Shown here piece after piece: positions 26,330 through 34,914 of a stretch of DNA of 64,000 nt. The stretch is taken from the NCBI RefSeq assembly GCF_014193425.1, contig NZ_JACHZG010000001.1, positions 1 through 64,000 of the forward strand. The letters are read 5' to 3'. The position numbers were made by a program, and so were the translations under genes. How positions within the stretch are numbered: position 1 is the stretch's first letter; every line of letters starts with the position of its first letter. Below the pieces are notes generated by a model that worked only from the letters and a program-made list of their open reading frames with translations, did not search any database and was not told the DNA's origin. The DNA comes from Microlunatus antarcticus (GTDB lineage Bacteria > Actinomycetota > Actinomycetes > Propionibacteriales > Propionibacteriaceae).

Positions 26330-26360
26330 TTGACAAACGACCTTGCTGGAACGGCAAATA
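26330..26360 (+). promoter_or_regulatory. Divergent promoter/operator between fusion enzyme and XRE-cupin regulator
   Basis: In the 64-base divergent gap, TTGACA (26330-26335) is a good -35 and CAAATA (26355-26360) a possible -10 at long spacing. Within it lies the inverted repeat TTGC (26343-26346) / GCAA (26354-26357), a plausible operator for the adjacent helix-turn-helix regulator. On the other strand TTGTCA and ACTATC could serve the fusion gene. Prediction only. Confidence 0.4.
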
Positions 26361-26365
26361 GGACC

Positions 26366-26977
26366 ATGGACGACGAGGGACAGGCGCACGACGAGCCCGA
26401 GGACCTCGGTCCGGTGCTGGACGCGGTGGGCCCACGGCTCCGGGCGCTCCGGGTCGAGCGGGGCACGACGCTCGCCGAGCTCTCCGAGACGACCGGCATC
26501 TCGGTGAGCACGCTGTCGCGGCTGGAGTCCGGCGGCCGCAAGCCGACGCTCGAGCTGCTGCTCCCGCTGGCCCGCGCGCACCAGGTCGCGCTCGACGAGC
26601 TGGTCGACGCGCCCGAGACGGGCGACCCGCGGGTCCGGCTCAAGGCCGTCCAGCGCCACGGGATGACGATGATGGCGCTCACGCGGCGCCCCGGCGGGCT
26701 GCAGGCGTACAAGATGATCATGCCGCCGAACCCGCCCGAGCGGCAGCCGGAGCAGCGGACGCACGAGGGTTACGAGTGGCTGTACGTCCTCTCTGGGCGC
26801 GTCCGCCTCCTCCTCGGGCCGCACGACCTCCTGCTCGAGGCCGGCGAGGTCGTGGAGTTCGACACCCGTACGCCGCACTGGTTCGGCAACCCGGGGCCCG
26901 AGGAGGCCGAGCTCCTCTCCCTGCTCGGACCGCAGGGGGAACGCATGCACGTCCGGGCGCGGCCGAAGCAGGGCTGA
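26366..26977 (+). CDS. XRE-family regulator with C-terminal cupin
   Basis: ATG 26,366 is preceded by AGGA; the frame's earlier start at 26,330 would fall on the promoter. The 203-residue protein has an N-terminal helix-turn-helix (LRALRVERGTTLAELSETTGISVSTLSRLESGGRKPT) and a C-terminal cupin (HEGYEWLYVLSGRVRLLLGPHDLLLEAGEVVEFDTRTPHWFGNPG) with likely metal-binding His/Glu residues. This is the SutR/PuuR-type architecture, in which the cupin senses a small ligand. Divergent orientation makes the flavoprotein-methyltransferase gene the obvious target. Confidence 0.9.
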   Translation: MDDEGQAHDEPEDLGPVLDAVGPRLRALRVERGTTLAELSETTGISVSTLSRLESGGRKPTLELLLPLARAHQVALDELVDAPETGDPRVRLKAVQRHGMTMMALTRRPGGLQAYKMIMPPNPPERQPEQRTHEGYEWLYVLSGRVRLLLGPHDLLLEAGEVVEFDTRTPHWFGNPGPEEAELLSLLGPQGERMHVRARPKQG

Positions 26978-26997
26978 CCGGCCGTCGGCGAGGTCAG
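26974..26997. terminator. Bidirectional terminator-like hairpin
   Basis: Arms CTGACC (26974-26979) and GGTCAG (26992-26997) enclose an inner GCCG-T-CGGC stem. The hairpin covers the stop codons of two convergent genes, the usual place for a shared terminator. There is no T-tract. Confidence 0.5.
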
Positions 26998-28565
26998 ATT
27001 CCCAGCTCGCCGGCCAGGACTGCGCCGTACCGGAGGTTCTTCCGTGGACCGTGGCTGTTGGTGAGAGAGGTGCGGTAGGAGTGGCTCACTGGGATCGCCC
27101 GGGGGTCGACGATCCCAGGTGGCACCGCCGCACCGGCCTGGACGATCCCTGCGTTCTTCTTGCCCTGCCAGTCCTCTCCGGGAGCACCGACCAGGACCCG
27201 GTCCCCGAGACCGTTGCCCGGCACGTCCTCGGTGTAGCGGAGGACACCCAGTGCTGCGCCGACGTGGTCACCGGCTTCCGGTGTCCCCGCGAGCTCGTGC
27301 GACTGGTCGAGGATCGTGGCGTCCTTGCACTCGCCGTAGAGGTTCGTGGTCGGTACGACCACGACGGCTCCGGCGTCGTCGCGCTGACGGCCCTTGTGCT
27401 TGACGTCGCGCCCGGGAGCACCGAACGCCGCCTGCATCTGGAAGAGGCCGGCACATCCGAGGTTGTCCCCGAGCGCGACGGCCTGACCGAGGTGATCACC
27501 CGAGCGGGGCTTCCCCGGGATGCCCTCTTGGCCGTAGGTGAAGGTCCTGTCCGGCAGGGACCATGAGCCGACGTCGGTCGTCATCAGGACCGAGCCGGCG
27601 TCGTCGGCCTTGCCCACGTCGACCCCCGGGGCGCCGATGAGCGAGATCTCGCGCGAGCTGGCAAGCGAGGCCCCGAACCGGTCGCCGGTCGTCGGGTTGC
27701 CGGGAACGCCCGGAGTCTCACGGCTCCAGAGGAACGGGTGCTCGAAGGTCGCACCTCCGTCGACGCGGCGACGTTCCTTGACGAAGCCCGCGTGGCTGGC
27801 CTCACGCCAGCCGGCGTCCGGCGCCCCGATCAGGACGCGGCCGGGAGAGGTGGCCAGGGCAGCCCCGTAGTGGCCGTCGACGAGGACCGAGTCGACCCCA
27901 GGCGTCTCGGGCCTCAAGGTCTCGACCAGGTCCAGGCCGAGCCAGGTGCCTTGGCCGCCCCTGGTGGACGTGTAGTGGTTCACCGCGCCCTCCTGCTGGT
28001 AGGCCGAGCTGAGGTCGGTCCCGGGTGCGCCGATCCACAGGTCCGAGATCAAAGGACCCTGGTCCGGCCCCACCGGGCCCGCGGCCGCGATCGCGGCTCC
28101 GAAGTGCGCGCCTTCGTTTTGTCCACGGCCCACCACGAAGACGGTGGCCGGCTTCTGGTCGCTCAACGGGTCCAGCACCACGTACACGCGGCCGCGCCCG
28201 TGGTCGGCCCCCGGCGCACCCACCACGAGGTCGTTCGCGCGGTCGCAGTTGACGTCCATCACGGTGACGGCTGCGCCGAAGCGGTCCCCGGCTGCGGAGG
28301 CCGTCCCGCTGAGCGAGGCGAGCGTCAACGTGGCGTAGCGATCGGTGGCCCAGACGTCGATCGCGCCGGCGTCGGCGTTCGTGTTCGGGAGGCCGACGAC
28401 TACCTCGGGGCCACGGCCTGCTCCAAGGTCGCCGTCGGCTCCGCAGCCACCTCCGTAGACGGCGTGGGCGTGCTGCAAAGGCATCCCGAACGTGCCGGCG
28501 ACGCTCAGCACGCAGGCGAGTACCGCCCACCTGTCGCGCCGACGACCTCGGACGACAACGGTCAT
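26994..28565 (-). CDS. Secreted FG-GAP repeat protein (integrin alpha-like propeller)
   Basis: ATG 28,565 follows GGGGGAA. Residues 1-35 are a signal peptide (WAVLACVLSVAGTFGMPLQHAHA). The remaining 490 residues contain about seven FG-GAP-type blades with the pattern GDxFGAAV...DLVVGAPGAD, for example DRFGAAVTVMDVNCDRANDLVVGAPG and GDHVGAALGVL...DRVLVGAPGED. These propellers are extracellular and bind calcium or ligands. A second, separately encoded FG-GAP protein lies at 37556-39043. Function unknown. Confidence 0.85.
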   Translation of the reverse strand: MTVVVRGRRRDRWAVLACVLSVAGTFGMPLQHAHAVYGGGCGADGDLGAGRGPEVVVGLPNTNADAGAIDVWATDRYATLTLASLSGTASAAGDRFGAAVTVMDVNCDRANDLVVGAPGADHGRGRVYVVLDPLSDQKPATVFVVGRGQNEGAHFGAAIAAAGPVGPDQGPLISDLWIGAPGTDLSSAYQQEGAVNHYTSTRGGQGTWLGLDLVETLRPETPGVDSVLVDGHYGAALATSPGRVLIGAPDAGWREASHAGFVKERRRVDGGATFEHPFLWSRETPGVPGNPTTGDRFGASLASSREISLIGAPGVDVGKADDAGSVLMTTDVGSWSLPDRTFTYGQEGIPGKPRSGDHLGQAVALGDNLGCAGLFQMQAAFGAPGRDVKHKGRQRDDAGAVVVVPTTNLYGECKDATILDQSHELAGTPEAGDHVGAALGVLRYTEDVPGNGLGDRVLVGAPGEDWQGKKNAGIVQAGAAVPPGIVDPRAIPVSHSYRTSLTNSHGPRKNLRYGAVLAGELGI

Positions 28566-28747
28566 CGGTGTTCCCCCTCTGAATCAGCTTTCCGCCGGAC
28601 GTTAGCCGTCGGTGGGACGGCTTGACGGACGTCAACCAGATGGGCCAGCGATGTTCATCCGGAGGAAGGGTTCTGGTCGACACCGTGCCGCCGACGGACA
28701 ACATCGGGGTGCGCGAACTGTCGGTGGGATGCGGCAGAATCGTTCGT

Positions 28748-30253
28748 ATGTTCGATCCGACGGTGACGGTGGCGACCGCCTCCCAGCTCGCTGACCGGAT
28801 CGCCGCGACCCACGCGCTGCTGCGCGAGACCGAGTGCGAGGAGCTCGTCCTCGCCGCCGCGTGGGCCGACGTGCACTACCTCGACGCGGGGGCGGACGAC
28901 TACCGCCCGCTGGTCCAGCGGGCGCGGGCGTGGGGTGGTGACGGGTGCCCGCAGGTCGCGGAGCACTGCGCGCACGAGCTCGGAGCTTTGCGAGGGACGG
29001 GCTCGGTGGCAGCGCGAATGCTCATCGCCGACGCGCTCGATCTGCGTCACCGGTTGCCGCGGTTGTGGGTGCTGGTGACGACGGGGGTGGTGCGGGCGTG
29101 GCAGGCGCGGGCGGTGGCGCAGGCGACGCACGCGCTGTCGTGGGAGGCGTGTGCGGAGGTCGACCAGACGTTGAGCGGCTTCCTGCCGATGCTGGCCTGG
29201 CCGCGGTTCCAGCGTCTGCTGACGGCGGCGGTGCTGGAGGCCGACCCCGATGCGCGGCGGGCGCGTGAGGAAGCCGCACGCGTCGAGCGCGGGGTGTGGT
29301 CCTACGCCGGCGAGGACGGGTTACGCACGATCGTGGCGAAGGCGGCGTCGGGTGACGTGCGCTGGTTCATGGCCGCGGTGGAACGCGTCGCCGAGGTCCT
29401 CCGGTTGAACGGCGACCTCGACCCGGTCGACGCGCGGCGGGCGAAGGCGGTGGGAATCCTCGCCGACCCGGCGCGGGCGCTCGCGCTGCTGCTGGAGCAC
29501 GCCGACGACGGCGACCCGCGCGGGCAGGAGCCGCCAGAGGCCGAGGAGCCCGCCGAGGCTGGTAATCACGAGCCTGGTCAGCGCGACCGGTCGTTCGACC
29601 TGACGGCGAGAGGCATCTCTGGGGCGGACCTGCGTCGTGCACGCTCGCGGGTCGTGCTGCACCTGCACCTGACCGACGGCGCACTCCGCGCCGGGGACGG
29701 GTTGGTCCGGCCCGAGCACGGCGACCCGCTCACCCTCGACCAGGCCCGGGAGTGGCTCGCCGACACCGGCTGCCACGTCACGGTGCGACCCGTTGTCGAC
29801 CCGGTCGAGACCGCGCCGGTCGACGCGTACGAGATCCCCTACCGGCTGCGCGACGCCCTGTTCCTGCGCAACCCGGTCGACGTCTTCCCCTTCGGCCAGG
29901 CGACCAGTCGGACCCTCGACCTCGACCACACCGTCCCGTACGTGCCCCTCGCCCGCGGTGGTCCACCGGGCCAGACCAGCGTGGACAACCTCGGTCCCCT
30001 GACCCGCAGCCACCACCGTGCGGTGACGTTCGGCGGGTGGCGCCGACGACAACCCGACGCGGGCACGTACGTCTTCCGGTCACCGAACGGGCACGTGTTC
30101 GTCGTGACGAACCAGGGCACCCTCAACCTGGGTCGCACCGCGTTCACGGACGCGTTATGGGCTCAGTGCAGGGGTGAGCCGAACGCGCGCTCCGCGCCGT
30201 CGAGGTACTCGGCGCCGGTCATCCACCCGAAGAGCGCGGTGTTGACGAAGTAG
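28748..30253 (+). CDS. DUF222 / HNH endonuclease domain protein
   Basis: The ATG at 28,748 (MFDPTVTVATASQLADRIAATH) is the typical start; the frame's extension to 28,622 is unlikely. Residues about 20-330 are the helical DUF222 domain and residues about 400-460 an HNH nuclease with LDLDHTVPYVPL, TSVDNLGPLTRSHHRAV supplying D-H, N and H. These proteins are present in many copies in Nocardioides-type actinomycetes; their role, possibly linked to mobile DNA, is not established. The C-terminal 30 residues overlap the convergent TetR gene by 91 bases, an unusually long overlap. Confidence 0.85.
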   Translation: MFDPTVTVATASQLADRIAATHALLRETECEELVLAAAWADVHYLDAGADDYRPLVQRARAWGGDGCPQVAEHCAHELGALRGTGSVAARMLIADALDLRHRLPRLWVLVTTGVVRAWQARAVAQATHALSWEACAEVDQTLSGFLPMLAWPRFQRLLTAAVLEADPDARRAREEAARVERGVWSYAGEDGLRTIVAKAASGDVRWFMAAVERVAEVLRLNGDLDPVDARRAKAVGILADPARALALLLEHADDGDPRGQEPPEAEEPAEAGNHEPGQRDRSFDLTARGISGADLRRARSRVVLHLHLTDGALRAGDGLVRPEHGDPLTLDQAREWLADTGCHVTVRPVVDPVETAPVDAYEIPYRLRDALFLRNPVDVFPFGQATSRTLDLDHTVPYVPLARGGPPGQTSVDNLGPLTRSHHRAVTFGGWRRRQPDAGTYVFRSPNGHVFVVTNQGTLNLGRTAFTDALWAQCRGEPNARSAPSRYSAPVIHPKSAVLTK

Positions 30254-30747
30254 CCCTGCACCATGGCCATGCAGACCTCCGCGGTCCGCAGGGCGAGGGG
30301 CTCCGTGTCCTCCGGCTGGGTCGCCGCCCACGGTCGGAGCGCGCGGACGACCGCGTCGCGGAACTCGGTCGCGCGCGTCTCCAGCACGGCCTTGAGCTCG
30401 GGGTCGACGGTGGCCTCGCCCCAGAACTGGAGCAGCACCGACAGGTCGGGTGGTTGACGACGCAGGGTCATGAACAGGCGCAGCACCTCGGCTGGCGTCC
30501 GTACGGCCCCGTCGGCCACCGCGTCGTCCAGCGTTCCGATGCGACGATGTAGCAGCTGGCCCGCGATGTAGCGGGCGAGGTCGGCCTTGTTCTCGAAGTT
30601 GCCGTAGATCGCGCCGGCCGAGAGGCCGCACTCCGCGACGATCTCCGCGATCGAGGTGTCGGAGCCTTTTCGCGCCAGGACCTGGAGCGCTGCCTCGGCG
30701 ATCTGCTCGCGTCGGGCAGCGCGATGTGCATCACTCACGCGGGGCAT
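30163..30747 (-). CDS. TetR-family transcriptional regulator
   Basis: A 194-residue protein with the TetR N-terminal DNA-binding domain: AEAALQVLARKGSDTSIAEIVAECGLSAGAIYGNFENKADL, including the recognition helix GLSAGAIYGNF. The C-terminal ligand-binding half is helical. It is divergent from the three-gene efflux cluster at 30,807-34,913 and very likely represses it by binding the palindrome at 30,757-30,773. ATG at 30,747 lies close downstream of a possible -10 (TATTCT on this strand), so the transcript may have almost no leader. Confidence 0.9.
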   Translation of the reverse strand: MPRVSDAHRAARREQIAEAALQVLARKGSDTSIAEIVAECGLSAGAIYGNFENKADLARYIAGQLLHRRIGTLDDAVADGAVRTPAEVLRLFMTLRRQPPDLSVLLQFWGEATVDPELKAVLETRATEFRDAVVRALRPWAATQPEDTEPLALRTAEVCMAMVQGYFVNTALFGWMTGAEYLDGAERAFGSPLH

Positions 30748-30756
30748 GGCAAAAAG

Positions 30757-30773
30757 AATAACCGTTCGGTATT
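30757..30773. promoter_or_regulatory. Probable TetR operator
   Basis: The near-palindrome AATAACCG-TT-CGGTATT lies in the only AT-rich stretch of the 59-base gap between the divergent regulator and efflux genes. This is the size, position and symmetry expected of a TetR-family operator, overlapping the promoters of both genes. Confidence 0.6.
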
Positions 30774-30806
30774 GTTCCGGGGGTTTCGCCTTCTCGAGGA
30801 GTCTCG

Positions 30807-32387
30807 TTGTCTTCCCTCCCCACCCGCCTGCGCACCATCGGCGCGGGCACCGTCGTCCTGGGTCTCACCTGGGCGCTCACGTCCTGCTCCGGCAGTCAGG
30901 CCGGCGCCCCGACCTTCGACACCGTCTCCCGGGGCGACGTGTCCACCGGCGTCTCGGCCAGCGGCGCGCTGGCGGCCAAGACCAGCGAGCAGCTCGGCTT
31001 CGCCGTCGGCGGCAAGCTGACCTCGGTCGACGTCAAGGTCGGCCAGAAGGTCGAGGCGGGCGACGTGCTCGCCACGATCGACTCGCGGGCCGCCGAGGCG
31101 ACCCTGAAGCAGGCCGAGGCGAACGTGGAGGCGCAGTCCGCCGTCCTGGCCGGCAGCTCGGACAACCCCGCCGTGCAGAACGCGGCGGAGTCGTTGGCCC
31201 GGGCGCGCCACGTGGTCCTCGAGAACGAGCAGCAGGGCGCCGCCTCCTCGCGGGCCGACTCGAAGGCCGTCTCGCGGGCGAAGAAGCAGAAGAGCACCGA
31301 CGAGGACGCGAAGGACGACGCCGAGGACGCGGTCGACCGTGCCAACGACGCCTGCGACGACGCGAAGGACCTCGCGGAGAAGGCCGGCGAGGCCGCCGCG
31401 GCCGACCCCACGAACAACGCGGCCGCGACCATCGCCGCCTCGGCCGCCACCGGCGCGACCACCGCGTGCGGTGCCGTGGGCAGCGCCGAGGCCGGCGTCA
31501 CCGCGGCCAAGCAGCGCATCGCCGCCGACGAGACGGCGATCGTCACGGCGGAGCAGCGCAAGCGGGTCGACGACGCCGCGCTCGACGTGGCTGAGGCCAA
31601 CGCGAACGCGGGCGTCGCCAGCGCCCAGGGCGTCTACAACTCCGCGGTCGCCGCCCGGCCGCACACGCTCGACCAGCAGCAGGCCCTCGTCGACGCCGCG
31701 CAGGCCCAGGTCGACGCCGCGCAGAAGACGCTCGACGACACCACCCTCAAGGCCCCGTCGGCGGGCACGATCTCCGCGGTCAACGGCAGCAAGGGCGAGT
31801 ACCTCTCGGCCAGCTCCGGTACGAGCGCGCTCGCCCCGGGTAGCAGCGCGGCGATCCCCGGGGCCTCGGGTGCCGGTGCGGCCTCGGCCGCCGGTGCTGC
31901 CTCCCCGACCCGACCGGGAGGCACGCAGTTCATCGTGCTGTCCGGTCTGGACCAGCTGCAGGTCGTGCTCCCGTTCGAGGAGTCCGACGCGGCTCAGATC
32001 AAGAAGGGTCAGTCCGTCGACGTCCAGCTCGACGCGATCCCGGACCTGGTGGCCAAGGGCACCGTCGAGTCCATCGCCCCGTCCGCCACGCCGATCTCGG
32101 GCGTCGTCAGCTACTACGCGACGGTGACCCTCGACAGCCGTGACCCGCGTGAGCGCGACGGGCAGACCGCCAACGCCACGGTGCTCACCCAGGAGCGCAC
32201 CGCGGTCCTGACCGTGCCGAACGCCGCCGTGCGGCAGCAGGGCGGCGCCGACACCGTCGTCGTGTACGAGCCGAGCGGGGACCAGCGCACGGTCAGCTTC
32301 GAGGCCGGCCTGGTCGGCCCGGACCGCACCGAGGTCGTCTCGGGCCTGAACGAGGGCGACCGCGTCGTCGTGCCGAGCCGTCCGTGA
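30807..32387 (+). CDS. Efflux periplasmic-adaptor-like lipoprotein (HlyD/MacA type)
   Basis: TTG 30,807 is used as start; GAGGAG lies 5 bases upstream and no better codon exists. The 526-residue protein has a lipobox LTSCSG, a barrel-sandwich half (FAVGGKLTSVDVKVGQKVEAGDVLATID), a long Ala-rich coiled-coil hairpin (about residues 95-300), the returning lipoyl half (KAPSAGTISAVNGSKGEYL), an Ala/Gly/Pro-rich insert (about 335-370), and a C-terminal beta-barrel. In a Gram-positive cell it would be anchored outside the membrane and assist an exporter. First gene of the efflux operon. Confidence 0.85.
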   Translation: MSSLPTRLRTIGAGTVVLGLTWALTSCSGSQAGAPTFDTVSRGDVSTGVSASGALAAKTSEQLGFAVGGKLTSVDVKVGQKVEAGDVLATIDSRAAEATLKQAEANVEAQSAVLAGSSDNPAVQNAAESLARARHVVLENEQQGAASSRADSKAVSRAKKQKSTDEDAKDDAEDAVDRANDACDDAKDLAEKAGEAAAADPTNNAAATIAASAATGATTACGAVGSAEAGVTAAKQRIAADETAIVTAEQRKRVDDAALDVAEANANAGVASAQGVYNSAVAARPHTLDQQQALVDAAQAQVDAAQKTLDDTTLKAPSAGTISAVNGSKGEYLSASSGTSALAPGSSAAIPGASGAGAASAAGAASPTRPGGTQFIVLSGLDQLQVVLPFEESDAAQIKKGQSVDVQLDAIPDLVAKGTVESIAPSATPISGVVSYYATVTLDSRDPRERDGQTANATVLTQERTAVLTVPNAAVRQQGGADTVVVYEPSGDQRTVSFEAGLVGPDRTEVVSGLNEGDRVVVPSRP

Positions 32388-32405
32388 ACGCCCCCACGCG
32401 TCCGT

Positions 32406-32418
32406 ATAGGACGCCTAT
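32406..32418. repeat. Small inverted repeat between efflux genes
   Basis: Perfect arms ATAGG and CCTAT around ACG lie in the 84-base gap between the two adaptor genes. It could be an operator or an internal processing/attenuation hairpin; no other evidence. Confidence 0.35.
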
Positions 32419-32471
32419 CCTGAATGACAACGAGCGCAGCGCGATCGGCGCTCTGGACGAACGGGACACCT

Positions 32472-33233
32472 ATGTCTGACACGGCGACCACCGCGGCCTC
32501 TGACGAGGTCGTGGCCCCGCCCGAGGGCCAGCCGACCACCACCGACGGCCAGCCGGAGCCCGACGCGCCCAAGAAGGGCATGTCCCGCAAGGGCCGGATC
32601 CGGTTGTTCGTGATCCTGGGTCTCGCCGTGCTGGTCGGGCTGGCGTTCCTGGCCCGCTACCTCATCGACACCTCGAACTACACGACCACCGACAACGCGC
32701 AGGTCGACGGCAACCAGATCTCGATCAACGCCCCGATCTCCGGCACGCTGGTCGACTGGAGAGGACAGGTCGGTGCGTCGCTCCGGGCGAACGCGTCGGT
32801 CGGCCGCATCAAGGAGCAGGGCGCGTACGTGCAGCCGCAGATGGTGATCCGGGCGCCTGCGGACGGAACCGTGGCCGTCGACAACGGCGTTCCCGGCACC
32901 TACGTGACCGCCGGCACGCAGCTCGCCGTCGCCTACGACAAGCAGGGCGTGTTCGTGACGGCCCGGGTCGACGAGACCTCGGTCGGCGACGTCCGGGTCG
33001 GCGCCCCCGTCAAGCTGGACGTCGACGCGTTCCCGGACGCCGACCTGACCGGGCACGTGTCGGAGATCCAGACGGGCTCGGCAGGCGTGTTCTCGGCCTT
33101 CCCGCAGTCCAACTCCTCGGGCAACTTCCAGAAGGTCACCCAGGTGATCCCGGTGCGCATCACGATCGACGACACGTTGGGCCTGGCACTGGCGCCGGGC
33201 ATGAACGTCACCGCCAAGATCCACAAGCCGTGA
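32472..33233 (+). CDS. HlyD/EmrA-like membrane-fusion protein
   Basis: ATG 32,472 (MSDTATTAASDEV) is preferred to ATG 32,424 because the N-terminal Pro/Asp/Thr-rich tail then leads into the single membrane anchor RIRLFVILGLAVLVGLAFLARYLI. The outside part has the EmrA signature YTTTDNAQVDGNQISINAPISGTLVDW, and the lipoyl-like half DGTVAVDNGVPGTYVTAGTQLAVAYD. At 253 residues it lacks the long coiled-coil hairpin of EmrA. It precedes an EmrB-type transporter and presumably helps it export substrate away from the membrane. Confidence 0.8.
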   Translation: MSDTATTAASDEVVAPPEGQPTTTDGQPEPDAPKKGMSRKGRIRLFVILGLAVLVGLAFLARYLIDTSNYTTTDNAQVDGNQISINAPISGTLVDWRGQVGASLRANASVGRIKEQGAYVQPQMVIRAPADGTVAVDNGVPGTYVTAGTQLAVAYDKQGVFVTARVDETSVGDVRVGAPVKLDVDAFPDADLTGHVSEIQTGSAGVFSAFPQSNSSGNFQKVTQVIPVRITIDDTLGLALAPGMNVTAKIHKP

Positions 33234-33287
33234 TCGAGGTCTGACTACGTCCAGGTCCACCGTCACGCCGTCGCAGGGAGCTTCCCG

Positions 33288-34913
33288 ATGAGCACCGACA
33301 CCGCCCCGCGGGTCTCCGCGGTCGACCTCGAGGACGCCCCGGTCGCGTCGAAGGCGCTTCCGGCCGACCGGGCCACCCCGACCGTCCAGCGACCGGCGTC
33401 GCCCCCCGCCCCCCGCGAGGTCGACCAGGCCACCTCCGAGCGCAGCGACAAGTGGCTCGTCCCGCTGCTCGTCCTCGTCGTCGGCATGTTCATGTCGGTC
33501 CTCGACACCAGCATCGTCAACGTGGCCATCTCCGCCATCCAGACCGACTTCGGCGGGAGCACCGCCGACGTCGCCTGGATCTCGACGGCCTACAGCCTCG
33601 TGCTCGGGGTGGTGGTCCCCGCGAGCGCCTGGTTGGGCGACCGGCTCGGCATGAGCCGCGTCTACGTCGTGTCGCTCGCTGCGTTCGCGGTGAGCTCCGC
33701 GCTGTGCGGGCTGGCCTGGAACCTCGACAGCCTGATCGCCTTCCGCGTGGTCCAGGCGATCCCCGGAGGCCTGCTGCCGGCGCTCTGCCTCACGATGGTC
33801 TACCGCCTCGTGCCGCCCGCCAAGATCGGCGCGGCGATGGGCATCTACGGGCTCGGCATCATCGTCGCCCCGGCGATCGGCCCGGCCCTCGGCGGCTACC
33901 TGGTCGAGTACGTGAGCTGGCGCCTCGTCTTCTACATCAACATCCCGGTCGGGATCCTCGGTGTGGTCGCGGCCGTGATCTGGCTGCCGAAGTTCGCCCA
34001 GGCGCAGACGCGCCGCTTCGACTTCGCCGGCTTCCTGACCATCGCCACGGCGCTGGTCTGCCTGCTGCTCGCCTTCTCGGAGGGCCCGTCGTGGGGTTGG
34101 ACCGGCTACCGAGTGCTCGGCCTGATCGCCCTCGGCGCGCTGAGCCTCGCCGCGTTCGTCGTCATCGAGCTCGAGGTGGAGTACCCGCTGCTCAACCTCC
34201 GCGTCTTCCGGAACCGCCTGTACTCGACGTCGCTGATCGCGATGAGCGTGATGATGACCGGGCTGTTCGCGACCCTGTTCTACATCCCGCTGTTCCTCCA
34301 GGAGGGGCTGGGTTACCCGGCGCTGACGGCTGGTCTGCTGGTCCTGCCCCAGGCGCTGGTGATGGGCGTGTGCATGCCGATCGCCGGTCGGCTCTACGAC
34401 AAGATCGGGCCCCGGTACCTGGCCTTCTTCGGGCTGCTGATCGCCGCGGCCGGGACGTTCCTGCTGACCGGGATCAGCCCCGACATGACCCGCAGCGAGC
34501 TCGTCTGGTGGATGTGCGTCCGCGCGCTCGGCACCGGCCTGGCGATGATGCCGATCATGACCGGTGGGCTCTCCTCGTTGCCGGGGTTCCTGACGACCAG
34601 CGGCAGCGCCATCAACACCGTCTCCCAGCGGGTCAGCGCGGCCCTCGGGCTGGCTGCTCTCACCGCGGTGGTGACCAACCAGCAGGGTGGTCTGATGTCC
34701 GCCCGCTCAGCGCTGGTCCCGGCGGGCAGCATGCCGCCGGGCGAGGTGATGGCCGTCTACCGTCAGACCCAGCTCGACGTGCTCGCGGCCTCCTACTCGA
34801 ACGTGTTCCTGGTGACCGGCATCCTCACGCTCATCGCGGCCGTGCTCTGCCTCGGGCTGCGCAGCGGGGGCAACCCGCACGCGGGCGGCCCGGGCGCGGC
34901 GATGATGGAGTGA
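33288..34913 (+). CDS. DHA2-family multidrug MFS transporter (EmrB/QacA type)
   Basis: A 541-residue protein with about fourteen membrane segments after a 55-residue Pro/Ala-rich cytoplasmic tail. DHA2 motifs are clear: VLDTSIVNVAI in helix 1 (motif D1), WLGDRLGMSRVYV (motif A), RVVQAIPGGLLPA, and GIIVAPAIGPALGGYLVEYVSWRLVFYINIPVG (motif C region). A proton-driven exporter of hydrophobic drugs or metabolites is expected. Last gene of the efflux operon; its stop is one base from that of the convergent gene. Confidence 0.9.
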   Translation: MSTDTAPRVSAVDLEDAPVASKALPADRATPTVQRPASPPAPREVDQATSERSDKWLVPLLVLVVGMFMSVLDTSIVNVAISAIQTDFGGSTADVAWISTAYSLVLGVVVPASAWLGDRLGMSRVYVVSLAAFAVSSALCGLAWNLDSLIAFRVVQAIPGGLLPALCLTMVYRLVPPAKIGAAMGIYGLGIIVAPAIGPALGGYLVEYVSWRLVFYINIPVGILGVVAAVIWLPKFAQAQTRRFDFAGFLTIATALVCLLLAFSEGPSWGWTGYRVLGLIALGALSLAAFVVIELEVEYPLLNLRVFRNRLYSTSLIAMSVMMTGLFATLFYIPLFLQEGLGYPALTAGLLVLPQALVMGVCMPIAGRLYDKIGPRYLAFFGLLIAAAGTFLLTGISPDMTRSELVWWMCVRALGTGLAMMPIMTGGLSSLPGFLTTSGSAINTVSQRVSAALGLAALTAVVTNQQGGLMSARSALVPAGSMPPGEVMAVYRQTQLDVLAASYSNVFLVTGILTLIAAVLCLGLRSGGNPHAGGPGAAMME

Positions 34914-34914
34914 G

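Noticed and set aside
27751-28565. FG-GAP gene cluster as phage tail or adhesin operon
   Set aside because: The two FG-GAP genes are 9 kb apart and flanked by unrelated metabolic genes; no secretion or phage genes are nearby.
28741-28762. LexA box at the DUF222/HNH start
   Set aside because: The GTTCG half is present but there is no matching CGAAC half at the right spacing.
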